Shown here: positions 45,663-54,370 of the stretch, in pieces
How the letters are laid out: the number at the start of each line of letters is the position of its first letter
How positions within the stretch are numbered: the first letter of the stretch is position 1
Origin: Polaribacter gangjinensis
Lineage (GTDB): Bacteria > Bacteroidota > Bacteroidia > Flavobacteriales > Flavobacteriaceae
Length of the DNA: 64,000 nt
NCBI RefSeq assembly: GCF_038024125.1
Contig: NZ_CP150662.1
Span: forward strand, 947,501-1,011,500
Reading direction: 5' to 3'
Notes under the pieces: generated by a model
The model's database searches: none
What the model was told of the DNA's origin: nothing
Seen by the model: the letters and a program-made list of their open reading frames with translations, nothing else
Translations under genes and position numbers: made by a program

Positions 45663-46250
45663 TTATTCTAACCAATTAAAGTAAGTTTCTTGGGTAAATA
45701 ATGGAATGGCATTGTTTATACATACCCTTTGTGTATGACCTGTTCCACCTTGCATTGGATTATTTAAATCTTCGTAAAACAAACCAACTGAAATAGGTGG
45801 TATCCCAGCTTGTGTTCCAATCACTTTTATAGTGTCTCGTAAAATATAAGCCGCTTTTATGGCATATTTATCTTTGTCTCCTGCTACATATTTTTCAACC
45901 AATGATTTAGTCCCTTTATGATTCTTTGAATGATACACAATATCGGGTTCATTTAATAAATCAATGGAATCTAAGTCGAAGATGGTTTCAGCTAAATTAT
46001 ATTTTTTACGGTGATTCACATAAGGAGTTATTACTTGCAGTTGTTTAGGACTAACACAAGCAACTCCTTGAGAAAAAAAATAATCACTACCATCAGCATT
46101 ACCACTTCTAAAAGTGGCATGTGGCATTTTTTCAGCTAATAATTTACCGATTTCAATCAGTTTTATTTTATCTTTTTCAGGAACATTTCGCTTACCCTCC
46201 AATAAAATAATACCTTTTGCATATAATTCACAAAAAGAATTCAAATCCAT
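45663..46250 (-). CDS. SLOG/DprA-like nucleotide-binding protein
   Basis: A 195-residue protein with a Rossmann-like SLOG signature: GKRNVPEKDKIKLIEIGKLL, then FRSGNADGSDYFFSQG (R48, S49, G50, D53, G54, D56). RSGxAdGxD is the ligand-binding loop of SLOG domains, which bind nucleotide-like signals and often occur in defence operons. The C-terminal half has GGTGHTQRVC, where G-T-GHT may cover a phosphate. It is 5 bases downstream of the DUF2779 gene, so the two are co-translated. The role of sensing is inferred from the family. Confidence 0.72.
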   Translation of the reverse strand: MDLNSFCELYAKGIILLEGKRNVPEKDKIKLIEIGKLLAEKMPHATFRSGNADGSDYFFSQGVACVSPKQLQVITPYVNHRKKYNLAETIFDLDSIDLLNEPDIVYHSKNHKGTKSLVEKYVAGDKDKYAIKAAYILRDTIKVIGTQAGIPPISVGLFYEDLNNPMQGGTGHTQRVCINNAIPLFTQETYFNWLE

Positions 46251-46255
46251 TTTAA

Positions 46256-48214
46256 TTAAATTGTAAGTTCTTTTAAATGCTCATAAATCATCACCATAGC
46301 AAGCGTATCTAATTCGCAGTATTTTAATAGTCCAGCTGTAATTTCACCTCGCTCCTTTTCGGTCATATCTTCGTATTGTAATTTTGCATATGCTGTTAAT
46401 GCAGAACCACCATCTGCAATGTTTTCAATTTCCGAAACTGTATCTTCTATTTCCTCAATATCCCAGCCTTCATAAAGTGGAGGTAACATTTTATATGGGT
46501 TAATTATTTCATTGTTTTTTATTGATAACCAAATATGGTTTCCACTAAAATTTTTGCTACTCACATTAATTTTTTCTAAACAATTTTCATATTTCTTTTT
46601 TAAAAATTCACTAGAATTTAAAGATGCTGGTAAAACTGCTTTTATGGAATTGGACCCTTTAGTATATGGATTATAATAGTAGTCCTTTACAATTACATTC
46701 AAATCAATCATTTTTCGATCTCCATCCCAAGATTCAGCACTATCTTTTTTAGATACTGTTATTGTTTTAAGAAATGAAATCAACTCCTCTTTATCAGCTT
46801 CACTTGAATTTTTAAGTTGTTGAATAATAGCATTTAATATGGAGTTTTCGTGTGTTGCAAATCGAAAAATACTTCCATCATCATGGATTAACGCCTCTTT
46901 AAGTGCTCTTGCAAATATAAAATTTGGAAACTCACCAGGTGTATTACTAATAAATTCTGTTCTGTGTTCAATTGTACCATCTTCATGATAAACATGATGT
47001 GAAAATTGGAAAGCTACTTGTTCATAAGGATGTCTATCTACTGTGAAAGGAAGCGCCACAGTACTCGTTTCAAAATCAATAAAGTGTAATGGAAAAATCC
47101 ATCGCTCCATTTCGGCTTTTAAACCTTCTTTTTCAACATAAACCGATGCATCTGCTGTTCTTGCTTTTTCAACTTGAATCCATTGTCTTTCACTTGGAGA
47201 AATTTTATTGGCAATAGGCGTGACTTTCAAATCATCTTCAGTTAAATCATCTAAAAATAAACGGTTCTCTTCTATCAAATTCCCACCTCTATAATTCCAG
47301 ATTTCCATTGCATTCGGTCTTTTAAAATCCGCATCACTCCAGTTTAATTGCTTTTTAAAACAATGCTCAAATCCAGATTTCAAACCCTGTTGCTTTTCTT
47401 CTTCAGAAGTTTTAAACTCACAGGCTTTACAATTGCTAAATTTTAATGGCCAATTTAAGTATTTCTTTTGTTTATATGCCTCCCTAAACAGCAACATTGC
47501 CTCTGAAAAATTTAAATTTTCATAATACGAAAATTTATTTTCAAGGATAGAATTGATTATACTATCTACATTTATTTCAGATAATACGGATTTACCAATT
47601 TCTTCAATTTTGGTTACTCTTTTAACGATTTCTGTTCTTGGATTGCCATTTTTTGGAACTCTAAAAAGTTGATTTAATCCATCAATTGATGCCTTTTTGG
47701 TTTTATCAGCCATCATCAAATAAGCTTCCACCTCATAACTTGGAAATGCCATTTGAACCACTTTCTTTTGAAAGGCTAAATCAAACAAATAGGGTTTCCA
47801 ACCGCTGACTAATTTACCGTTTTTGCCAATAAAAAGATAATCATCTGTAGGATTAAATGATTTGGCTTTCACCTCAATCAAACGTATTTTGTTACCTTTC
47901 TTTTCAATGATATCACAACGTACATAATAATCATTTACTGAAAAAGCTCCTTCATAAATAATCACATTATCTTTCAAAAGAGCTTTATTAGTCAAATCTA
48001 CTGGTTTGTTGTATTCAAAAGATTCAGCATCAATAAACACCCCATTTTCATAATGCAAACGAGCTAATTCTTCTACTTGAAAACCACCTTCTGCCAGCGA
48101 TTGTAAAAAGGTATCTTCTGACTTTTTATTTGCAAATGTTTTATCGTTTGTAAAATAGAGTTTGTTGGGACATTCAAGGCCTAATTTGAATAGTGATTTA
48201 GAGAGAACTCTCAT
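46256..48214 (-). CDS. DUF2779 protein: Cas4-like PD-(D/E)xK nuclease fused to a DEDD-type exonuclease domain
   Basis: A 652-residue protein of the DUF2779 family. The N-terminal half resembles Cas4/AddB nucleases: C15 (LECPNKLYF) with C262, C265 and C285 (SNCKAC and HCF) can bind a 4Fe-4S cluster, and D101 with E114-x-K116 (RLIEVKAKS) form the PD-(D/E)xK site. The C-terminal half begins LHFIDFETSTVALPF (D380, E382), the first motif of DEDD RNase H-fold exonucleases; later Asp residues such as D in YCELDTLAMVMIYEHL fit the last motif. Such enzymes would process single-stranded or damaged DNA ends. The family's function is not established. It is flanked by the UDG-like gene (11 bases upstream) and the SLOG gene. 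Confidence 0.85.
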   Translation of the reverse strand: MRVLSKSLFKLGLECPNKLYFTNDKTFANKKSEDTFLQSLAEGGFQVEELARLHYENGVFIDAESFEYNKPVDLTNKALLKDNVIIYEGAFSVNDYYVRCDIIEKKGNKIRLIEVKAKSFNPTDDYLFIGKNGKLVSGWKPYLFDLAFQKKVVQMAFPSYEVEAYLMMADKTKKASIDGLNQLFRVPKNGNPRTEIVKRVTKIEEIGKSVLSEINVDSIINSILENKFSYYENLNFSEAMLLFREAYKQKKYLNWPLKFSNCKACEFKTSEEEKQQGLKSGFEHCFKKQLNWSDADFKRPNAMEIWNYRGGNLIEENRLFLDDLTEDDLKVTPIANKISPSERQWIQVEKARTADASVYVEKEGLKAEMERWIFPLHFIDFETSTVALPFTVDRHPYEQVAFQFSHHVYHEDGTIEHRTEFISNTPGEFPNFIFARALKEALIHDDGSIFRFATHENSILNAIIQQLKNSSEADKEELISFLKTITVSKKDSAESWDGDRKMIDLNVIVKDYYYNPYTKGSNSIKAVLPASLNSSEFLKKKYENCLEKINVSSKNFSGNHIWLSIKNNEIINPYKMLPPLYEGWDIEEIEDTVSEIENIADGGSALTAYAKLQYEDMTEKERGEITAGLLKYCELDTLAMVMIYEHLKELTI

Positions 48215-48225
48215 TTTTTTTTAAT

Positions 48226-48870
48226 TCACAATTTAATTCCTAAATTATCAATAGCATTTTCAATTTCAAGGCCTAATCTTCTTTTACTCCAATCATCAAT
48301 TCGACCAATAAAACCTGATAGAACGATTGTGAAAGTATGTCCTTCAAAAGTTGATTTGTAGGACCCAACAGATTTAATTGATTTAATTGATAAGTCATCT
48401 GGAGAAAAGAAATTGAAGATAGATTCAGATGTATAAGAACCGTTACAGATTAGAAGTAAGGGTTTATGTATTAAAAGTTGATTTTTCAAGTGTTCAAAAC
48501 AATTATTAATTATCACATTTGTTTCTTTATTTGAAAGTTTTTTTGATGTTACTGGATGAGCTGGAGGAAATGAAGCAGAGCCACATTTGACCAAATCTGT
48601 ATGTGCTATTTTTGAATTTTTGCTCTCCCAATTTTCATAGAGTTTATTCGATACTTTTTTAAAATCCTTGAAGTAACTGTGGTTACTGGGTTTGAAATTT
48701 CTTAAATCATCAAATGAAGGATCAAATATTTCATTTTGATTTGTTTTTGGATTTAAGCCAATTATCCAAACTTTGGCATCTAAATTTCCTTCAATAAAAT
48801 CTGAAGGAGAATTTAAATTTGAGTTGTTGTATTCTAACCCAAATTTAGAACATTTATTACATATTATCAT
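48226..48870 (-). CDS. UDG-superfamily-like protein with four candidate Fe-S cysteines
   Basis: A 214-residue protein. VWIIGLNPKT (G38-L39-N40-P41) lines up with the uracil-DNA glycosylase motif 1, THTDLVKCGS with the family 4 strand, LLLICNGSYTSES with the LG/A strand and VLSGFIGRIDD with the region of motif 2. Family 4 UDGs bind a 4Fe-4S cluster through CxxC plus two later cysteines; here C4, C7, C96 and C124 are in that order. The catalytic residues are not those of classical UDGs, so a different base or a binding role is possible. It is the first gene of the four-gene operon. Confidence 0.6.
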   Translation of the reverse strand: MIICNKCSKFGLEYNNSNLNSPSDFIEGNLDAKVWIIGLNPKTNQNEIFDPSFDDLRNFKPSNHSYFKDFKKVSNKLYENWESKNSKIAHTDLVKCGSASFPPAHPVTSKKLSNKETNVIINNCFEHLKNQLLIHKPLLLICNGSYTSESIFNFFSPDDLSIKSIKSVGSYKSTFEGHTFTIVLSGFIGRIDDWSKRRLGLEIENAIDNLGIKL

Positions 48871-49394
48871 TTTCCTATATTTTAATTAACGCTTATTTTA
48901 TTTGTTACTTTTTAAAACTTTTTTATAATTTACTATTAAGCCAACCAAAAGTTTGAAATTTATTAATACTTTCATTTGAAAAAATATTTTTAATAAAATT
49001 TAATTTCATAATTAGTATTAAAAATCCAAGCTATTTTCTCAGAATGAAATCTTTCGAGATTATGATGTGCAACTGATTCGAAGAAAGAACTATTGTTATA
49101 AGTATTTATTTGATTTTTCATTGTTTTTTTGATTTTTTAAAATTTAATAATCTTTTACAACTATTTGTAATAATTTTTTTACTTATGTGTAGAATATAAA
49201 ATTTCATTATTACTTATTGGTATCATTTCCTAGAACTAAGTATTCTTCATGGCTACATTATAAAAACAAAAATTACAATTAATAATGTAACAAATTTTTT
49301 CATGCTTTTTTTGTGATTTTATTTGTTGAATATTTACAAATATATAATTCTAGTTTATTAACTTAGCCCAATTACAGCCCATTTAAAAATTCAC
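48871..49394. other. Gene-free 524-base AT-rich divergent gap
   Basis: The gap separates the minus-strand four-gene operon from the plus-strand regulator-like gene. It is very AT-rich. No open frame of note, no RNA fold and no clear TTG/TAnnTTTG pair were found in it. Promoters for both sides must be here. Confidence 0.5.
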
Positions 49395-50675
49395 ATGTTA
49401 GACAACTATTCTCAATTATTAATTGATGTTCAAAAAAAAGCAAATATTGTTGTTAGTAATATTTCAGACATTAAGTTTTTAAAAGAGGAAATTGAGATTG
49501 AAACAACGAATAACATTGGCTTTAATACACTACGAAGATTATTTGGTTTTTTGGAGAAAACCAAACCTTCGATTAAAACATTAAATACGTTAGCTGCCTA
49601 TATTGGTTTTAATTCATTTTATAAATATCAGAATCATCAATTAAATTATGACGAATGGTATTTTCAACAAAATTTAAGACGTATACAATTGTTAAAAAAA
49701 ATAACTGTTGATGATGTAATTTCTATAAATTTTGGCCTTCTAAATGATACAAATATTGTTTATTTAGCTTATTTCTTATCCTTTCAAATTCAAGAAAATA
49801 ATTTACAAATTCTGGATTTTATTTTTAAAAATGTGAATTTCAAACCCATAACTGGTACAAATTTTCATAAATTTTCAACAATAATATCTTCAACCCTTTT
49901 AAGTGTTTCAGAAAAAAAAGCACTTTTTATATATGAAAAATTAATGGTTTATGATGTTTTTAAAAATAATGTTCCTTTGTTGTATATAGATTATACCAAC
50001 TTAAATGGTAGGTATGGAAAAATTCTAAATATTGTAAAAAAAACAAGCAATAATCCTTCAGATTTATTTTTTTTAGAATTGATGAGAGCCTACAGTAATT
50101 TCTATATTGAGGTTAATGAGCTATCAATTTTAGATATCAAAAAGCCTAAAGAATTTGAAACTTTTCATGTTGTGCTTAGAGGACGATTTTATGGATATTG
50201 TATTTTGAAAAGTAAAAAATTAGATTCAGATTTAACAAAAGAGATCCTTAAAATTTGTAAAAGTGTAAGAGTCGATAAATTTTTACAGGAAATAGTTCCC
50301 GCATTAATTATTAAAGAAGAATTTGCTTTTTTAGAAGAATTGATATATCTATATTATGAGGATTTATTTGAATCTGATAGATGGGATCATGTGACATCAA
50401 CAGCTATATATTTAATTGCTTTAGCAAATGTAAATTTTATTAATAATAACATTAAATCAGCTATTTCTAGTCTCGAATTAGTTGAATTGGATAAAGTAGA
50501 ACTTAGTTATGAAAACTATGTTTCTCTATTTTATTACCTTATTAAACTTAAGGTATCACTTTTAGAAAATAATAAAGTAAAAAACAAACATTGTTTTGAG
50601 ATGATAAAAAAAATAGTAAAAATTACTGGATTTAAAAAATTCATTTCAGAAGCTAAGAAATACTCAATCAAATAG
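49395..50675 (+). CDS. Helical regulator-like protein, unknown
   Basis: A 426-residue soluble protein. Residues 30-75 (NNIGFNTLRRLFGFLEKTKP, then TLNTLAAYIGFNSFYKY) have the spacing of a helix-turn-helix with a following helix and look like a DNA-binding N-terminus. The rest is alpha-helical, with paired-helix patterns like degenerate TPR units (about residues 85-410). No catalytic motif is visible. The downstream EamA transporter starts 10 bases later, so this could sense a metabolite and control export, but that is inference. Confidence 0.6.
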   Translation: MLDNYSQLLIDVQKKANIVVSNISDIKFLKEEIEIETTNNIGFNTLRRLFGFLEKTKPSIKTLNTLAAYIGFNSFYKYQNHQLNYDEWYFQQNLRRIQLLKKITVDDVISINFGLLNDTNIVYLAYFLSFQIQENNLQILDFIFKNVNFKPITGTNFHKFSTIISSTLLSVSEKKALFIYEKLMVYDVFKNNVPLLYIDYTNLNGRYGKILNIVKKTSNNPSDLFFLELMRAYSNFYIEVNELSILDIKKPKEFETFHVVLRGRFYGYCILKSKKLDSDLTKEILKICKSVRVDKFLQEIVPALIIKEEFAFLEELIYLYYEDLFESDRWDHVTSTAIYLIALANVNFINNNIKSAISSLELVELDKVELSYENYVSLFYYLIKLKVSLLENNKVKNKHCFEMIKKIVKITGFKKFISEAKKYSIK

Positions 50676-50685
50676 TTGTTAAAAG

Positions 50686-51537
50686 ATGATTTATATTGTA
50701 CTCGGTGTTTTATTATTTTCTTTTAATAATGTTTTGTGGAAAAAAAACTTAACTAACACTAATGTGTCCTTTTTAGTTTCATATCGAGCATTTTTTACTA
50801 GTGTTTTTGCTCTGTTAGTTAGTGTGCTTTTTTTCTCTAATCAACAATTAACTTTTGTCAATTTTATGAAGATTTCTTTAGGGTCTTTATTTGGAGTTCT
50901 TGGATTGTTTTCCATGTTGCATGTCATTAAAAAAGAATCTCTACAATGGCTAGGTATTTACAATTTAATAGGGATTGTATTCACGGCAGTATACCTTTGG
51001 ATTTTTGAAGATTTAGATATCTATAAAAGTCTTTTAGGTTTTTTAATTATCATTTTAGGTTTTACTTTTTATGTATTTGATAGTTTAAATACTAATCTTA
51101 AAATTACTTTAAAGCAACATTTGCTTTTATTGACTATGATACTCTGCTTTACAATATCTTCTTTGATACATTGGAAAAATTTAACAAAAGAAATTGAACC
51201 AATTTTTATTATTGCCAATCAAGAATTTTTAGTTTTTATCGTTGGTTTAAGTGTAACAATGAATCAATATAAAAAAGTTGATCTCTTAAAGTTATTAAAA
51301 AGTCGGTTTAAAAATACCATCATTATGAGTATAGTAATTTTATGTGCTCTATTGTTTAGTTTTTTAGGTTTAAAGATTACAAACCCTTTAATTTCTGGGT
51401 TGTTTTTTTTAGCTAGTCCATTAACCACTATTTTATTTAGTTCTCTTTTCTTTAAGGAAACTATTTCACTTAAAAACAGTTTATCAATTACAATAATTTC
51501 AATAGGCGCTTACATTTTGTATTTACAAACAACTTAA
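50686..51537 (+). CDS. EamA/DMT-family transporter
   Basis: A 283-residue protein with ten hydrophobic segments, the layout of the drug/metabolite transporter superfamily. The N-terminus MIYIVLGVLLFSFNNVLWKK and the last third (GLFFLASPLTTILFSSLFFKE) fit a duplicated EamA fold. The second copy keeps the conserved Pro-x-Thr-x5-SSLFFKE pattern seen in related exporters. It follows the regulator-like gene by 10 bases. Substrate not known. Confidence 0.8.
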   Translation: MIYIVLGVLLFSFNNVLWKKNLTNTNVSFLVSYRAFFTSVFALLVSVLFFSNQQLTFVNFMKISLGSLFGVLGLFSMLHVIKKESLQWLGIYNLIGIVFTAVYLWIFEDLDIYKSLLGFLIIILGFTFYVFDSLNTNLKITLKQHLLLLTMILCFTISSLIHWKNLTKEIEPIFIIANQEFLVFIVGLSVTMNQYKKVDLLKLLKSRFKNTIIMSIVILCALLFSFLGLKITNPLISGLFFLASPLTTILFSSLFFKETISLKNSLSITIISIGAYILYLQTT

Positions 51538-51924
51538 ATAATTAGCTCCATTTTATTAAATCGGTAGCAAAAAGTAGACTTATTTAAAAATAAAACTAGA
51601 GAGTCTTTTCAAAATCGTAAGTATTCCAATTTTTATTTTTAAAATCTCTCATGAAAACCAATTTAATTAGATTAAGTATCCTATAAACTAAGCATTTTTC
51701 TTTTCTATAAAATAAATCATAGATAAAATGTAAAAGCCACTACCAATATAATATAAGTAATAAGGATTGTGTTTTTTTTAATTTAGTTTGAACTTAATAC
51801 TAAAATATTTTCAAAATCAAAATAGTTTTCAACAATTAAAAAATTTATTTCTTACGGTAATTAAAGTATTATTCTGTTTACAATTTAAAGATTTATAAAT
51901 CAATTTGGTATATCTGGAAAAGAA

Positions 51925-51957
51925 AAAACCCTTTAAACGTTGAGTTTAAAGGGTTTT
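51925..51957 (+). terminator. Terminator in the 51538-52234 gap
   Basis: AAAACCCTTTAAAC (51925-51938) and GTTTAAAGGGTTTT (51944-51957) form a perfect 14-bp stem with a GTTGA loop. It lies nearly 400 bases after the last gene; the gap 51538-51924 holds no other feature that I can see. Confidence 0.7.
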
Positions 51958-51979
51958 GATTCATTTTGAAATTGTTTTC

Positions 51980-51996
51980 GCGGAGAAAGAGGGATT
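51980..51996 (-). other. Candidate attachment-site remnant: tRNA-Ser 3' end fragment
   Basis: GCGGAGAAAGAGGGATT on the plus strand is the reverse complement of AATCCCTCTTTCTCCGC, the typical end of a tRNA-Ser (T-arm 3' side plus acceptor). It differs from tRNA-Ser(GCT) at 14941, and no full tRNA can be folded here. Such fragments mark the far end of integrative elements that entered a tRNA gene. A minus-strand tRNA would put its full copy to the right of 64000. Confidence 0.5.
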
Positions 51997-52234
51997 TGTC
52001 ATCCATTTCTAACCGATTGATATTGTTGATTTTAATATCTTTTGAATTCCTAGGGTCTCGCTTTTGCATCTATAAATGACGTGCAAATTTTTCGAAATCT
52101 TATAGTACAAATCTATGAAAATTAGATGATTAAACAAAGTGATTTACTGAAATTATTGTTCATTTATTGAACTGGTTATTACTGTAAAAAGTATGTAGAA
52201 TGAAGTTTAATAATTGATACATTTTTTATAAACC

Positions 52235-52438
52235 TCATCCGATAATCAAAGGTTCTACTTGTTCAATCTTTAAGCTAGTGTAGTTACAGAACTCCTCAAC
52301 TGATACAAACTCATTTTCAAGCTTATTCAGGTCACTTCTTATCTTTTGCAATAATCTTGCACTTTGTCTATAACTCTTTCCTGTAATGCGTTGTATGTCC
52401 TTTGGGTAGATACACAACCTCTTTTTTTCAATTTTCAT
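52235..52438 (-). CDS. Small conserved DNA-binding-like protein
   Basis: A 67-residue basic protein: KKRLCIYPKDIQRITGKSYR, then a helical stretch SARLLQKIRSDLNKLENEFV and a final VSVEEFCNYTSLKIEQV. The layout is helix-turn-helix-like and small proteins of this kind are common in Flavobacteriaceae, often beside mobile DNA. No exact family can be named. It is divergent from the 52723 gene and is its likely regulator; a TGTCAT-AAA-ATGACA palindrome lies between them. Confidence 0.6.
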   Translation of the reverse strand: MKIEKKRLCIYPKDIQRITGKSYRQSARLLQKIRSDLNKLENEFVSVEEFCNYTSLKIEQVEPLIIG

Positions 52439-52588
52439 ACTTTATCCATGCCTTTGACTAGGCTTTGAGTTACCTAAAACCTATCTGAATTAAACACTTG
52501 AAGCCATAAAATTAATCATTCTTTGAACTGGTTCAGAAACGATTAATGAACTTGTTGTAATGCCTTTTGTGTAGATTATGGTCATCTG

Positions 52589-52603
52589 TGTCATAAAATG
52601 ACA
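52589..52603. promoter_or_regulatory. Possible operator between the divergent small-protein and cassette genes
   Basis: TGTCAT-AAA-ATGACA is a perfect 6-bp inverted repeat with a three-base centre. It lies 120 bases before the 52723 start and 151 bases from the 52438 start. The rest of the gap 52439-52722 shows no gene. Confidence 0.35.
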
Positions 52604-52722
52604 ATCGTTTCTTTTTGTATATAATCTTGTTTCAAATTTGCTTTAAATCATTCAAGAATAGTTGCAACTGATGTATAGAATGAAGGAGATTTTAGATGAA
52701 TGTTTAACAAAATTTTGATGTT

Positions 52723-53481
52723 ATGGCTAGACAGAAAGGCATAATTAAACTAAAAGGTACTATCGGAGATATTACCTTTTACAAAACGCAAGATGGTCAC
52801 TTAGCAAGAGAAAAAGGTGGAATTGACGCGAGCAGAATTGCGAGTGATCCTGCGTTTCAAAGAACTCGTGAGAATGGTTCCGAGTTTGGTAGAGCTGGTA
52901 AAGCAGGAAAAATGCTTAGAAACGCTTTACGACCATTGCTTTTAAATTCTGCGGATGGTAGAATGGTGAGCAGATTAACGCAAGCAATGATGAAGGTTAT
53001 TCAAGCGGATTTGGTTAGTGAACGTGGTTTACGTAACGTGATTGATGGTGAAGCAGAATTGTTATTTGGTTTTGAATTTAATATTCGTGGAAAACTTGGT
53101 ACTACTCTGTTTGCTCCTTTTGTAGCAACTATTGACCGTGTGGCTGGTGAAATTACTGTGGATTTGGCATCATTTATTCCTGCGAATATGATTGCTACTC
53201 CAAGCGGAACAACTCACTATAAAATCATTTCTGGTGGAGCTGAAATTGATTTTGAAGCTGAAACGTATGTAGTTGCTACCTCGGAAACGGCAATTTTGCC
53301 ATGGGACGGAACTGCTACTGCTCCAATTAATCAAGTGAATGCGGTTACACCAGCTAGTACAAAACCTTTGTTTTTGGCTTTAGGTGTTGAGTTTTATCAA
53401 CAGATTAATGGGCAAATGTATCCATTGAAAAATGGTGCTTTTAACCCATTATCGATTGCAAAAGTTGATAGCGGTGTATAA
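52723..53481 (+). CDS. Conserved 252-residue Bacteroidetes protein of the phage-like cassette
   Basis: A 252-residue protein with no signal peptide. The basic N-terminus (MARQKGIIKLKGTIGDITFY) and helical FGRAGKAGKMLRNALRPLLL lead to a beta-rich C-terminal half (from about residue 120) with TTLFAPFVATIDRVAGEITV and KPLFLALGVEFYQQINGQMY. Proteins of this type recur in flavobacterial genomes next to DUF5675 genes, from my memory of such loci; no function is recorded. A virion structural protein of a small phage is one possibility, but this is only inference from the neighbours. Confidence 0.65.
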   Translation: MARQKGIIKLKGTIGDITFYKTQDGHLAREKGGIDASRIASDPAFQRTRENGSEFGRAGKAGKMLRNALRPLLLNSADGRMVSRLTQAMMKVIQADLVSERGLRNVIDGEAELLFGFEFNIRGKLGTTLFAPFVATIDRVAGEITVDLASFIPANMIATPSGTTHYKIISGGAEIDFEAETYVVATSETAILPWDGTATAPINQVNAVTPASTKPLFLALGVEFYQQINGQMYPLKNGAFNPLSIAKVDSGV

Positions 53482-53514
53482 TCAGTATTCAGTCACAGTT
53501 GACAGTATTCAGTA

Positions 53515-53916
53515 ATGGTACTTTTATTAACTAGAACTTATTTCCCTGATGGAACCAATGGTAAACTCGAATACGAAGGTAAATTGATTTGTAATACAAT
53601 TGAATTGACTTGGAGAATGAACCGAAAGAGAGTTTCCTGTATTCCGGAAGGGAAATATTTTATTAGAAAGCGATATAGTAAGAAATTTAGATGGCATTTA
53701 GAAGTGGTAGATGTTGAAAATAGAAGTTTGATTTTATTTCATCCTGCTAATAATGCTATGAAAGAATTAAATGGTTGTATCGCTCCCGTTACTAAGCTTT
53801 CTGGACCAGGTTTAGGTTTACTATCAAGAAAAGCTTTTGAGAAGCTTAAAACTTTAGTTTATACAATCTTAGACAGACAAGAAGTTGTTGAATTATTAAT
53901 TATTTCTAAATTATAA
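53515..53916 (+). CDS. DUF5675 family protein
   Basis: A 133-residue protein. The order LLLTRTYFPDGTNGKLEYEG, ICNTIELTWRMNRKRVSCIP, GKYFIRKRYSKKFRWHLEV and the RSLILFHPANNAMKELNGCI block fits DUF5675, a family found in phages and mobile elements, with a cysteine and histidines (C in NGCI, H in FHPAN) that may form a catalytic site like those of L,D-transpeptidase/hydrolase folds. It may act on peptidoglycan for lysis. The reading frame begins 33 bases after the previous gene. That gap contains a CAGTATTCAGT direct repeat. Confidence 0.78.
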   Translation: MVLLLTRTYFPDGTNGKLEYEGKLICNTIELTWRMNRKRVSCIPEGKYFIRKRYSKKFRWHLEVVDVENRSLILFHPANNAMKELNGCIAPVTKLSGPGLGLLSRKAFEKLKTLVYTILDRQEVVELLIISKL

Positions 53917-53919
53917 ATT

Positions 53920-54135
53920 ATGAAAAAGATATTGAATCGAGTTTCTGCTCCTATACCAAAGTTTTTTAAAGTGCTTCGAACTGTTGGTTTGACTTTGGCT
54001 GCTGTTGGTGGAACTATTTTGGCTGCTCCAGTTGCTTTGCCCACAATTGTTATTACTATTGGTGGATATGTTGCAGTAGCTGGTGGAGTTTTGACAGCTG
54101 CAAGTCAGTTGACCACAACGAATGACAGCGAATAA
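53920..54135 (+). CDS. Small membrane protein of the cassette
   Basis: A 71-residue protein with a basic start (MKKILNRVSAPIPKFFKVLR) and two small-residue-rich hydrophobic segments (LTLAAVGGTILAAPVALPTI and VITIGGYVAVAGGVLTAASQ). Its size and two helices suit a holin, next to a possible lysis enzyme. The start is 3 bases after the DUF5675 stop; its end overlaps the next gene by 14 bases. Confidence 0.6.
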   Translation: MKKILNRVSAPIPKFFKVLRTVGLTLAAVGGTILAAPVALPTIVITIGGYVAVAGGVLTAASQLTTTNDSE

Positions 54136-54298
54136 CCATACTTTAATGGGTACAGCTGGAGGCACATTTTTAAGTATTGTTCCGAATATTCAATCTGAAG
54201 ATATTGCCAAAACGGTTATCTTAGCTACCGTTGGAGCAATTGTTAGTTTTACAATTTCGTTACTGCTTAAAAGCCTTAACAGGAAGCACAAAAAATAA
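54122..54298 (+). CDS. Very small membrane protein of the cassette
   Basis: A 58-residue frame starting MTANNHTLMGTAGGTFLSIV, with a hydrophobic segment AKTVILATVGAIVSFTISLL and a basic tail SLNRKHKK. It overlaps the preceding gene by 14 bases in another frame, as is common in phage lysis modules (holin/antiholin pairs). A terminator follows at 54340, so it is the last gene of the cassette. Function inferred only from context. Confidence 0.55.
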   Translation: MTANNHTLMGTAGGTFLSIVPNIQSEDIAKTVILATVGAIVSFTISLLLKSLNRKHKK

Positions 54299-54339
54299 GT
54301 TTAGCCCTAGTTGTGGTGACCTTTGGGTTAAATAAAATG

Positions 54340-54363
54340 AAGCCTAGTCGTAAGACCAGGCTT
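54340..54363 (+). terminator. Terminator of the cassette
   Basis: AAGCCTAGTC (54340-54349), GTAA loop, GACCAGGCTT (54354-54363; one G-T pair), then a TATTTATTTATTT tail. Confidence 0.75.
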
Positions 54364-54370
54364 TATTTAT

